Assembly: GCA_918026815.1 (NCBI GenBank)
Contig: CAKJVC010000061.1
Coordinates: 124,001 to 188,000 of the forward strand
DNA from: Chalara sp. BL73
Taxonomy: Eukaryota; Ascomycota; Leotiomycetes; Helotiales
DNA: 64,000 nt
Direction: 5' to 3'
Shown: positions 1 to 9,433 of the stretch, one piece after another
Numbering within the stretch: position 1 is the stretch's first letter
How the letters are laid out: every line of letters starts with the position of its first letter
The notes under the pieces: model-generated
What the model saw: only the letters and a program-made list of their open reading frames with translations
Told to the model about the DNA's origin: nothing
Database searches by the model: none
Made by a program: the position numbers and the translations under genes

Positions 1-210
1 GGGGTCAGAGCGAGCGCCAGCGACTAGAAAGCGGAAAGAAGAATTATGAAAAAGAAAACGGAAGCGTGAGGTGAACACCGCGAGACCATCTGCCGGCTTA
101 GACCATGGTATGCCAAGCGGTTGATCGGCGTTCGTGAGGAAGTCGAGCGATGCGAGGGTATCAATATCAGATACAAGGGCTGGGCGGATCGTTATATCCA
201 TATTTTGCAT
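1..210 (-). CDS. GNAT-family N-acetyltransferase, 5' part only (gene runs off left edge)
   Basis: An open frame on the minus strand starts with ATG at 210 (a second in-frame ATG at 201) and stays open for 70 codons to the window edge. The translated start contains ITIRPALVSDIDTLASL, which is the usual first strand and helix of GNAT acetyltransferases, followed by QPLGIPWSKP and FRFLVAGARSDP, which would be the next strands of the fold. GNAT enzymes transfer an acetyl group from acetyl-CoA to an amine; the acceptor cannot be told from this fragment. The acetyl-CoA binding motif (Q/RxxGxG/A) would lie beyond the window. No intron is seen. Seen: the open frame and the N-terminal motif; inferred: the family. 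A short upstream repeat lies directly next to the start codon. Confidence 0.6.
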   Translation of the reverse strand, partial: MQNMDITIRPALVSDIDTLASLDFLTNADQPLGIPWSKPADGLAVFTSRFRFLFHNSSFRFLVAGARSDP

Positions 211-212
211 GC

Positions 213-239
213 TGATGGTTGATGGTTGATGGTTGATGG
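213..239. repeat. Short tandem repeat (TGATGGT, about 3.9 copies)
   Basis: A 7-base unit, TGATGGT, is repeated head to tail almost four times, immediately upstream of the start codon of the leftward GNAT gene. It is in the probable 5' leader or promoter and could vary in copy number between strains. Confidence 0.85.
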
Positions 240-691
240 AAAGCGTTGCTGTGGAGCGGCTCTTCCCCGAGTCACGAGGGAATGGAATCCCACCTATCAT
301 AGGTGAGGTCACCACCAGTCCAACTCTGCCAGCCTAAATCTGATTAAAATACCAATATATATTATTCGAAATGGACAGGGTTTGATGAATGATCTCTTGC
401 GAATCTTGAACAATATTCATTGATTCACATTCAGTTCTAGTCTTCTAAATGACTCAGAAAGGCTTGTTCTTTGCAACTGTTTGTTAATGATGGTATATAG
501 TCTTTATCTAGACTTAAATATGAACAATCTATTATTATTATTTTTACATATCTCTTGTTAGGACACAAAGTCGCTTGGTCGAACAGAATATTGAAATTGT
601 CCCCAAGTCTTTTCAAAACTTGCGTTACTTTGACAAACCATAATAGCTTTGCGACAAACTATTAGTTAAGCTCGGCTAAAAGAAATTGATA
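240..691. other. Divergent intergenic region between GNAT gene and amidoligase gene
   Basis: No coding signal. The right half (about 330-600) is AT-rich with short runs such as ATTATTATTATTTTTAC. It should hold the promoters of both flanking genes; no specific site could be identified. Confidence 0.6.
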
Positions 692-1891
692 ATGCCTTGT
701 CCACTCACATTCGGAGTAGAACTAGAATTCGCGCTGGCTACAGTGACCGATCGATTCGAGATTCATCTCGAGCTCGAAGGCTCCAAGCGTCATTACTGGT
801 TCCAGCCTACCCCAGAAGATATCGCCCAGAAGAACAGTTCATTCAGTATTTCGCCCCAAACGATCCATCACCATATCGCCCAGACCCTCAAAGACAACGG
901 CTTCGCCGCAAACCCTGAGGATCCAGACCCAGGTAAATACAACAACTTCAATATGTGGTCGGTCAAAGAAGACGCCTCCATCGAGCCGCCTGAAGATAAC
1001 CCTTTCATGTATACTTGGATTCCTATCGAGGTAACCTCGCCAAAATTTACATATAGCAAAAATGCTATTAATGAGGTCATGGCAATTTGCAAGCTCATCG
1101 TGGGAACATATATCGTGGACTGCAACAAGACCACGGGTTTGCACGTTCATGTCGGTTATGGCAGTGGAGAAGGTAAGTTTCCCTTCTATGATATCCAGCG
1201 TCTCTTTGCATTTCTGTTTGCGTTTGAGCCGCAGCTCAATAGCCTCCATCCTCCATATCGCCAAAACGATGTCTTCTTCTTACCCATCCGTGCTTCGCCA
1301 GAACTAATTGAGAAGAATGGGAGGATGATGAATCCGCTCGAAGGGCTGCAGGAGATCTTTGCGAGAAAGAACTTCAGAAGCCTCGAAGGCTTGACGAAAA
1401 ATCAATTGCTTGCGGTGAATTTCAGACGGGTCTTCCGTGAGGCGTCTGGATATGTGACGCCTGATGGGAAGATGTCGCGGATCGACCCAGATGGAATTAG
1501 AGAATATGTTGACATTGCAGAGAGGAAACCGACAGTTGAATTCCGTCAGCACGAAGGAACTCTGGACCCGGAACGTGTTCAACACTGGATAGCAACCGTT
1601 ATGGGTATTATGAAGTTTGTAATCGGTATCTGTGAGTACAGACAGCCGAAATATGTAGACCTAATGAGGAAATGTACCAGTGAGACGTTGGAATGCCTCA
1701 ACGATGTAAACATACCCACCTTCGCGGAGTCGGAGTTCACTGTATTTGATCTCCTTCGTGAGATCGGGGTCCCTAAGCAAGCGGATTATTACCAGGAGAG
1801 GGGTATGTTTGTCCATCGGCCGCACTATTACTATCAAAGTTCTTTGCGACGAGCCCCCCGACGGCTTCCCCCCGTCAATACTAGAACATAG
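692..1891 (+). CDS. Putative amidoligase-family enzyme, 399 aa
   Basis: Single-exon gene. The first ATG of the frame is at 692. The protein begins with CPLTFGVELEF, the first strand of the amidoligase (Amidoligase_2) fold, which is related to glutamine synthetase and glutamate-cysteine ligase. Further family signatures are the TTGLHVHVGYG block (about residue 150) with its HxH metal or nucleotide ligands, and VEFRQHEGTLD (about residue 287), which carries the late Glu/Arg/His active-site set. Known members are predicted ATP-grasp-independent ligases that join an amine to a carboxylate, making isopeptide or amide bonds on peptides or small molecules. The real substrate of fungal members is not known to me. 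No signal peptide or membrane segment is visible, so a cytosolic enzyme is likely. The tail after residue 370 is Arg/Pro-rich. The next gene lies 1 kb away on the same strand, with no evidence that the two work together. Confidence 0.8.
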   Translation: MPCPLTFGVELEFALATVTDRFEIHLELEGSKRHYWFQPTPEDIAQKNSSFSISPQTIHHHIAQTLKDNGFAANPEDPDPGKYNNFNMWSVKEDASIEPPEDNPFMYTWIPIEVTSPKFTYSKNAINEVMAICKLIVGTYIVDCNKTTGLHVHVGYGSGEGKFPFYDIQRLFAFLFAFEPQLNSLHPPYRQNDVFFLPIRASPELIEKNGRMMNPLEGLQEIFARKNFRSLEGLTKNQLLAVNFRRVFREASGYVTPDGKMSRIDPDGIREYVDIAERKPTVEFRQHEGTLDPERVQHWIATVMGIMKFVIGICEYRQPKYVDLMRKCTSETLECLNDVNIPTFAESEFTVFDLLREIGVPKQADYYQERGMFVHRPHYYYQSSLRRAPRRLPPVNTRT

Positions 1892-2919
1892 TGTTGTACC
1901 CATATAAGCCCTATCTTCTAGAATTTATCAATGGTAATCTAGGACTGGATATAATAACTCAAGTTTGTTTAAAATTAAAATAATAACTTGAATCGGCTTC
2001 TAGGATAACTTGTATTGCAATTCGCAAGGATTCTTGGCTATCGTGTTTGTCGTAATTGGCGATCGCACCGAGGGACAAATTGGCTCAAGAGCTCACGGAA
2101 AATCCAATCTAGTTGTTGACTCAATGAAAATGAAGCGGTTGGTAAAGTCAAGGCCGGGATGGTAGAGTAGGCTTTGAAAGTTGAGGGTGCACTCAGATTC
2201 TGAATCCTTGCGTGATGGTGTCAATATCGGACTGCTCTAATTGGGTCTAACGTTTTGCTGAGTCTTCAAGGAATGGACTTTTTCGAGTTTGTTGATTATA
2301 AGCAACTCAAAGAGCATTAAAGGCTGTTGACAAGTTGGGATATGTACTCATAGTGGCCTCTCACGGGGCTTCGAAACTACCAGAAACTTGCAGGATCCAC
2401 ATCTCGATTGAGGGTTGGCTCATCTTTGAATTGTCATTTTAAGGCTAGAGCATTTTATCCAACTTAACTTTCAACAGACAGAAGATGGCTTTGCAGCAGA
2501 ATCCTACTATCTCGGTCTTGAAGAGTTTATGAAAGTCATATTAGAGAGATCTAAACGCAATAAATGTAGAAATCACAATTACAGGATCAGCGCTGTCATG
2601 GAATTCTTGGACAACAATCCGTTGTACAATCTCTCAAAGTGGCAGCGGAACCTCGAATCACCGAGAAAGATTAAGCAAGCACTTCTTTGTCCGAATCATA
2701 ATAGATACAAACAAAGCCTTATTTGACTCTTTGCCAGCATCACAAAGAGACATATTAATACGAAACAAAGAGGATAATACTGATGACTCGAAACAATTAA
2801 AGACAATGAGAGGAACCAATTGACTCTACTTGGTTTTGACTGTGGCATGACCCATATATATATCTTCAAAGCTACCTCTCCGCTCTTCCTTAAAATCAAC
2901 AACATACAAATAAGCAAAA
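1892..2919. other. Intergenic region, no gene seen
   Basis: About 1 kb without a convincing coding frame. Only short open frames without family resemblance occur. It should contain the terminator of the amidoligase gene and the promoter of the next gene. Confidence 0.55.
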
Positions 2920-3720
2920 ATGTGTATAATGGATCGTCGAACTTCGGCTCTGTGTGGACACATCTTCGAAAACACAGAGATATGCCATACCAAGAAGATG
3001 CAAGGCAAATCCTCTCTCTTTAACAAAATTCTACCCGAATGCAAGACCCAAAACTCGTACAAGCTCTACCATGAAATATGCCACGACTGTCGTAGATTTT
3101 TTGAGGCTCGTGGCGTCCCGGAACGTAAAGCTGAAGTCCAATACATGGAGTACCGCGAAAGACATAGATACACCGGTCCGCTTAGTCCCCACAGCTATCA
3201 TCCAAACAAACCGCCTGCCTTGATGAAGGATGGCATGCTTGAGGCCAGCCTGCACGCGAAAACTGACGGCAAAAAATCACATCACGACCGAGAATGTGCA
3301 TGTTTCTTATGCACGAGCAAAAAATCAGTCAGAAGCCAAGGCAGTGTCGGATCAGAGCGGCAGTGCAAAGATAACAATCAAAACTCCAGTGACACTGCTT
3401 GGTCATCAGTAGGCAACCCTGTTCAGAATAGACCTCACGGTGGGGTCAGTCATAATGGGCTAACACAGGTGAATAGTGAATTAATCCAAATTCATCTCGA
3501 TCCCAGTTTACACGAGAAGCAACGGATGGCCAGCACCTCCACCATAAGGCAGGGACGTTTTCAAGCGAAGCTGCTTGCTCCTCGGCCCGAATCACGCATG
3601 AATCTTGTAGGAGCTACTGATCTCAATAAGCGTCTTCCTTCTCAACCACGCGAGATAGTCGACGAAGACAATCCAGATAAGGGTCTGCCTATAGATATGT
3701 TCTATCCCCGAGTAATATAA
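2920..3720 (+). CDS. Cys/His-rich protein of unknown function, 266 aa
   Basis: Single-exon gene with ATG at 2920. The first 60 residues hold paired Cys/His residues (LCGHIF, EICHTK, PECK, EICHDCRRFF), a spacing that suggests a small zinc-binding module. I recall similar N-terminal CGH...C...CxxC arrangements in unnamed ascomycete proteins, but I cannot name a family. A second CACFLC pair lies near residue 128. The rest is polar, low in hydrophobic residues and probably disordered, with basic patches. There is no signal peptide or membrane helix. Function unknown. It converges with the DUF1275 gene, leaving 212 bp between the stop codons. Confidence 0.6.
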   Translation: MCIMDRRTSALCGHIFENTEICHTKKMQGKSSLFNKILPECKTQNSYKLYHEICHDCRRFFEARGVPERKAEVQYMEYRERHRYTGPLSPHSYHPNKPPALMKDGMLEASLHAKTDGKKSHHDRECACFLCTSKKSVRSQGSVGSERQCKDNNQNSSDTAWSSVGNPVQNRPHGGVSHNGLTQVNSELIQIHLDPSLHEKQRMASTSTIRQGRFQAKLLAPRPESRMNLVGATDLNKRLPSQPREIVDEDNPDKGLPIDMFYPRVI

Positions 3721-3932
3721 GCAAAGAGGAGCGAGAAAATGCAAGGATGACTAGAATCCAGTAAAACAAAAATGTAGGTCTATTTCGTATCTTAAGCACC
3801 CCTCCCATTCTATGCCGTTGAAAATCTATCAAGTGAAAAAAAACATTATGCTGCAAGTATGCACCTGCATTTGTATTATGATGCCTCAAAATTAGTCATT
3901 GGTCAGCAAATTTTGCCCATTAAGAAAAATGT

Positions 3933-4966
3933 CTATCCCACATGTGAGGCAAGCGGTAACTGGGCAGGAGGGTTTGCCCGCCAAACCGACCAACTTAATG
4001 CAATGGTCATTTTGATCGCCGCAGCTATCCAGAAGACGATTGATATTCCTGCCGAGCTTTTACTAATCCAACCTCCAACAATGCCTCCGATCAGAAGTGA
4101 GATCACTGCTGCGACGCGTCTATTCCTTTTGACGTTGTGCGCTTTCAGCAGTTGCGGGTCGGATGCAATATCGCAATATACGGAGGTGAGAACCGTCGTA
4201 GGTACTTCGTTAAAGCCGAGCTGTCTGGAGGTGACAATCTGTCCGCCTGATTGGAACGCCAGGAAACTGAGAGGTAAAAGCTCCCTATAGTTTATGTGCA
4301 CTTCTTCCGTTACCACGTTAGACACAAATTCTCCCTGGGCGAGCGCTGCTGCTACAATTATACAGCAGCTTTGTAGGAAGAATGATAGAGCGAGTGTGCC
4401 GCGTGCCTTTGGATGGAAGAATCGTGTCGAGGCGAAAGACAGGCAACCAATCAAGAACATGATTATGGAGACCAAGGACTTCACCCATCCATCGGAGTGT
4501 GCGGTAGGTTGTTTGCTGGCGCCGAGGGCAAGGAAGATGGTGTTTCCTTGGAAAAGTTAGTTCTTATCTACGTATCAAGCAATGGCATATTCTTACCCGT
4601 TTGCATAGAAACGAAACAGGTCCACGCATTGTAGGCGCTGCTGTCGCAAAGGCCCGAGACCAGACAGCAGGCAATGATTGGCAAGTCCGCATGCTCCAGA
4701 GCGATGTCTGTTTTCAGGTAGCCCAGAAGAGAAGCCCAGTTGCTTCGTCTACCCTTGACAGATATGCTGGACGCTGAACCAGAAATGACCCCATTTCCCT
4801 CAGTTGATGTCCCATGGCTTGGTCCTGATAAGCCAGTAAGACCTTCCACCATCATGTCCGAGATATGTAAAATTTCTAAGGAACATGACGAGGATCTTTC
4901 AACTGTGTATATATAGAGGAACCCGACCAGTGAAAAGAAAAAAAGGCGTGATTCGCAATAAGCCAA
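3933..4966 (-). CDS. DUF1275 (YoaK-type) integral membrane protein, two exons
   Basis: Exons 4966..4597 and 4546..3933, joined across a 50-nt intron (GTAAGA..CCAAG, branch CTAAC). The join restores the family block ending QTGNTIFLALG, typical of DUF1275 proteins. About six hydrophobic segments follow, including LVSIIMFLIGCLSF, TLALSFFLQSCCIIVAAAL, LLPLSFLAFQSGGQIV and VAAVISLLIGGIVGGWI. The GGQIVTSRQLG stretch and the ATTVLTSVYCDI-like PTTVLTSVYCDIASDP block are conserved in the family. Members are found in bacteria and fungi and have no firmly established function; transport is presumed. The spliced protein is about 327 aa from 4966. Residues 1-37 are not typical, and the double Met at residues 38-39 (start near 4855) may be the true start. 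Divergent from the New1-like gene. Confidence 0.8.
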
Positions 4967-5853
4967 GTCGCATGAGGCTCGGGTTCAGTGGTCTGAAGAT
5001 GCCTTAGTCTCTTGCTAGCTTATCACCTACCACCTAGAAAGACCTTAGTACTAATTAGCATGACCCAGCAGACTAGAGTGGCTAGGTACCCGTGGGCCAG
5101 CCAGCTTTACTAGTCTAAAACCGCTTGCCAAGGCTTCTTTGCATGGGCCAGGGGCGTGCCGGATCTTCCGCTGACTAATCCACGATACCCGATAAAAAAA
5201 GAAAAAAAAAGAGGTGTTGATAAGGGACCAAGGAAAAAAAAATTGTGGTGGGCGTGGCATGACGGAGGGGAAGAAGGAGGGGTAGGGTAGTTTAATCGAT
5301 CTTTTGACGAATACAAAAGACAGACGTATGGAGTGTAAAAGAAACCACATTTTTGCGCTCTTGATTTTTCATGATTAAACTATACTTATATAAATAATTA
5401 TCTATCTATCGGGCCTTTCTTATCAAATGGTTTCCTTTGTCTCCAGCGAATTAGAAATGGCCTAAAGTAGCTTAGTGGCGCTGCTTCAAACTTGCTGATT
5501 TAATTTTCTCACCAGGCTCAGCCTTCACAACCTTCTTGACAGAAACCTCCTTATACCACCATAGTCTTATGCCACGCGCGGCTGGGACATCTACATTGCT
5601 ACACTGATCTTGCACGCAAGCCCTTTCTTCTCTGCTAGTTGAAAAATATCTCCACTCTACGAATCTCCACTCCACAGAAGTTTTCAGACGCAAACCTGCG
5701 ACACTACCTGAACCGCCTCATCCCCCCCAGAACTATACATCTTCAACCAAGGTTCCATACAAAAAGTTTATACGCATCGGCTAGGATCACCAGAAAGCAT
5801 TTCTTCGTGGGAACGAGCCCAAATACATATCGCAGAGCGCTCTACGCTCAGAA
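4967..5853. other. Divergent promoter region between DUF1275 and New1-like genes
   Basis: No gene is supported. It contains purine-rich A runs near 5190-5240 and a pyrimidine-rich, CT-rich leader just before 5854. Such leaders are common in front of highly expressed fungal translation genes; this is inference. Confidence 0.55.
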
Positions 5854-8800
5854 ATGCCCCACCCCGTATCGCCTCCATCCCAAGAGTCCTCCGTCATGAT
5901 TCCTAAATTTGCTGATGGTGTGTCCTTACGAGCGGAAGTTGCGACTCTCCTTGACGCCGTCTTTACTGCGCAGACGTCGAATGCATCCATCGAAGCCGCA
6001 TATGCCCTATGCGATGTTCTTCTCAACTCGCCTGTCGGCTTTCGAGGGTTAAAGGAGTTCAATATAATCACGGAAATAAAAAAGGGTGCGGCAAACAAGA
6101 AGAGTCCAGAGAGGCGAGAGTGCGCACAAAATCTACTTGGTGCGCTATTTGAAAGGCTGCCGCCGCAACAGAAAATCGGTGAAGTGGTGCTCTTAATTCA
6201 GGATGGCGGCTTGGTACCATGTGCCCTCGATGCTCTTGCCGACAAACTTCCAATTGTCCGCAATGCTGCCGACTATGGCATCGAAGCTCTCTTTAGCAAC
6301 CTGAGTGCCGAAGCGCTTGTTGTGGGTCTTCTTCCTATTCTGAGCACATATCTTTCCAAATCTACAGGCAAATGGCAATCCACGGTGAAAGCGTTCCAGT
6401 TATTGCAGAAAATGGCAGACAAAGCAAAACTGGAAGTGGGTTCGACCAAAGAGGAGGCAAATAATAAGGACATCCTACGAGAAGCGATGGGTACCAAGCT
6501 TGCAGGTTTAATTCCAATTGTCGAGCACGGCATGACAGATATGAAGAACGAGGTACAGAAGCAAGCCCTGGCGACTATGAACGCCTTGACGACGCTCCTT
6601 TCCAATGATGATGTTGCGCCGCGAATCCCGCTTTTGATCGCCACTATGCAGCAACCTGATAAAGCTACTTTACAAAAAGCTATTCATGCCTTATCTCAGA
6701 CTACGTTCGTCGCCATTGTCACGTCCCCAGTTCTCGCTCTCCTGACGCCTCTCCTCGAGAGAGCTCTCAATGATCCAACCACCGCACAGGAAGTCCTCAG
6801 ACAAACCGTAGTGGTCGTGGAGAATTTAACTAAGCTTGTCCACGATCCAGTCGAAGCCCGCATCTTCTTACCAAAATTGAAGCCAGGTGTAAAGGGTGTC
6901 ATGGATAGAGCGTCTCTACCGGAAGTTAGAGAAATGGCTACTCGGGCATTTAATGTTATCAATAAAGCTATGGGTGATGATGCTGGAGGTATTGGAAATG
7001 GTGCTCTTGAAAGAACCTCCGCCGAGGATGCTGCGAAAGTTCTAGAGGCTGAAATCAAGAAGGCTGGTGGTCTTGGAGGCGATCTTGAGATCTTCAAGCT
7101 TGCTAGACCATACGTCTGCTCTATGGTTGCCGAAGATGTGAACCATCGCCAAACAGCTCGTATTTCAGGCCTAATCGCTCCATATTTGCAACACATCATG
7201 AAAGATACCCCTTCAGCCAAGACGGTTGCCAAAGAAGTGGAGAGGTTCTATGTTGATGAGGACCACCGCAAGTTTGGACAGCCCCCAAAAGATGATGATG
7301 GAGAGATTGAAATTGTTAACACCGATTTTTCCCTCGCTTATGGAGGGATGCTTTTGCTCTCTCATACTAATCTTCGTCTTCTCAAGGGACACCGCTATGG
7401 TCTATGTGGGCGAAATGGTGCAGGAAAATCGACCCTTATGCGTTCTATCGCAAATGGCAAATTAGAGGGATTCCCAAGCCAAGACATCCTCCGAACATGC
7501 TTCGTTGAGCACAACCAAGGGGAAGATGCTGATATCAGTATTTTGGAGTTCGTTTCCAAGGACCCCGAGATTGCTAAGGAAGGCCGGGCTCGAATTTCTG
7601 AGGTTCTGAGCGAGGTCGGATTTACTGCAGGGCCTGGGGGGCGCCAATCCGAGAAGGTTGGCTCGCTTTCTGGTGGATGGAAGATGAAGCTGGCATTAGC
7701 AAGAGCAATGCTGATGAAGGCTGACGTATTGCTACTCGACGAGCCTACCAATCATTTGGATGTTGCAAATGTGAAGTGGCTTGAAGAATATCTCAAGTCT
7801 CACACAGATATCACCAGCTTGATAGTCTCCCACGATTCTGGATTCTTGGATGAAGTCTGCACAGACATCTACCATTACGAACCAGGAAAGAAACTGAAGT
7901 GTTATAAGGGGAATCTGAAGGCTTTCGTCGCACAAAAGCCGGAAGCCAAGAGTTATTATACTCTCTCAGACTCAGTGGCCCAATTCAAGTTCCCCCCTCC
8001 TGGTATACTCACTGGTGTCAGATCCAACACCAAATCGATCTTGAGAATGACAAACTGCTCTTACACCTATCCTGGGGCTTCGAAACCATCTCTCTACGAT
8101 GTTTCTTGTCAATTGACCCTTTCTTCCCGGACTGCCATCATTGGTGGCAATGGAGCTGGCAAATCAACATTAATCAAACTACTGACTGGTGAAACTGTTC
8201 CGTCATCTGGGAGAGTTGAGAAGCATCCCAATCTGCGTATTGGATACATCAAACAACACGCCCTTGAGCACGTTGAGATGCATTTAGAGAAGACCCCTAA
8301 CCAATATCTGCAATGGAGATATGCCAACGGCGACGACCGAGAAGTTTATCTCAAGCAAACCCGTATTCTGTCTGATGAAGACAAAGCTCAGATGGAAAAG
8401 CTGGTCGACCTAGGAGATGGCTCAGGCGGCAAGCGCATTGAGGCTATCATGGGTCGTCAGAAGTATAAGAAAACTTTCCAATACGAGATCAAGTGGATTG
8501 GCTTGTTGCCAAAACATAACACTCAGATTTCTCGAGAGACCATGATCGAATTAGGTTTCAACAAGATGATTCAGGAGTTCGATGATCATGAGGCTTCTCG
8601 AGAGGGTCTTGGTTTCAGAGAACTCTCGCCCAAGGTTATCTCCAAGCATTTTGAGGATCTCGGCTTGGATCCAGAGATTGCTAACCACAACGAGATCTCT
8701 GGTCTCTCTGGAGGACAGAAGGTCAAGGTTGTGTTGGCAGGTGCCATGTGGAACAATCCGCATCTCCTTGTTCTGGATGAGCCTACTAATTTCCTGGATC

Positions 8801-9433
8801 GTGACTCGCTTGGTGGTCTTGCCGTCGCCATCCGAGACTACAAGGGGGGTGTGATCATGATTTCTCACAATGAAGAGTTTGTTGGTGCCTTATGTCCTGA
8901 GCAATGGCACGTAGCTGATGGCCGCGTGACCCACAAAGGCTATTTGGCTGTTGCTGCGGATCGTTTTGAAGACAGCAGCAGACCAGCCAGTGGCATTAAC
9001 TCAGGTATTGCCAGTGGCGTTAGTAGTGCTCTTACTACGGCCGCAAACAGCGCAGCAAATAGTGGAGTCGAGGACAATGGGGATATGACTTTCAGGGCAA
9101 AGAAGAAGAAGAAGAAGACGAAGAAGGAACTCAAGGAGCAGGAGGTCAGAAGACGATTGAGACATCTGGAATGGTAAGACTTTTCACCACCACGTATAAC
9201 TTACATGCTAATTGATTCTCCTAGGTTGAGCAGTCCCAAAGGTTCGTTCTTTCTTTTCCTCATGCACAGTTCTTAATTTTTCTGGCCGGCTTGTCTTGGA
9301 GCTTCCTTGTCTTGTTTTTTTGGATCTGAAGACAGCTTGAAAGCACCTTATCTTTGCGCGACTGCCGGCTTACTATGGTACTAATTCCTAAATAGGTACC
9401 CCGCATCCACCCAACTCCGACGACGAGTCTTAA
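5854..9433 (+). CDS. New1/Elf1-type ABC-F ATPase (EF3-like translation factor)
   Basis: Exons 5854..9173, 9225..9241 and 9396..9433 give 1124 aa. The first ~400 residues are HEAT-like helical repeats. ABC domain 1 has Walker A GRNGAGKST (about residue 519), signature LSGGWKMKLALARAM and Walker B LLLDEPTNHLD; ABC domain 2 has GGNGAGKST (about 764), LSGGQKVKVVLAGAMW and VLDEPTNFLDRDSL. A chromodomain-like insert lies between Walker A and signature of domain 2. The text of that insert (FQYEIKWIGLLPKHNT, FDDHEASREGLG) and the ending SHNEEFVGALCPEQW match yeast New1 and fission-yeast Elf1 rather than EF3 itself. New1 binds ribosomes and helps translation termination/recycling; Elf1 was linked to mRNA export. 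A Lys-rich run precedes the tail. Splicing two small introns replaces an intronic stop and restores the family tail LEWLSSPKGTP. The N-terminal start is the first ATG; no Q/N-rich prion-like segment is seen. Confidence 0.9.

Noticed and set aside
9175..9177. TAA as the true stop of the New1-like gene
   Set aside because: It is the third to fifth base of a GTAAG donor; splicing gives the conserved tail.
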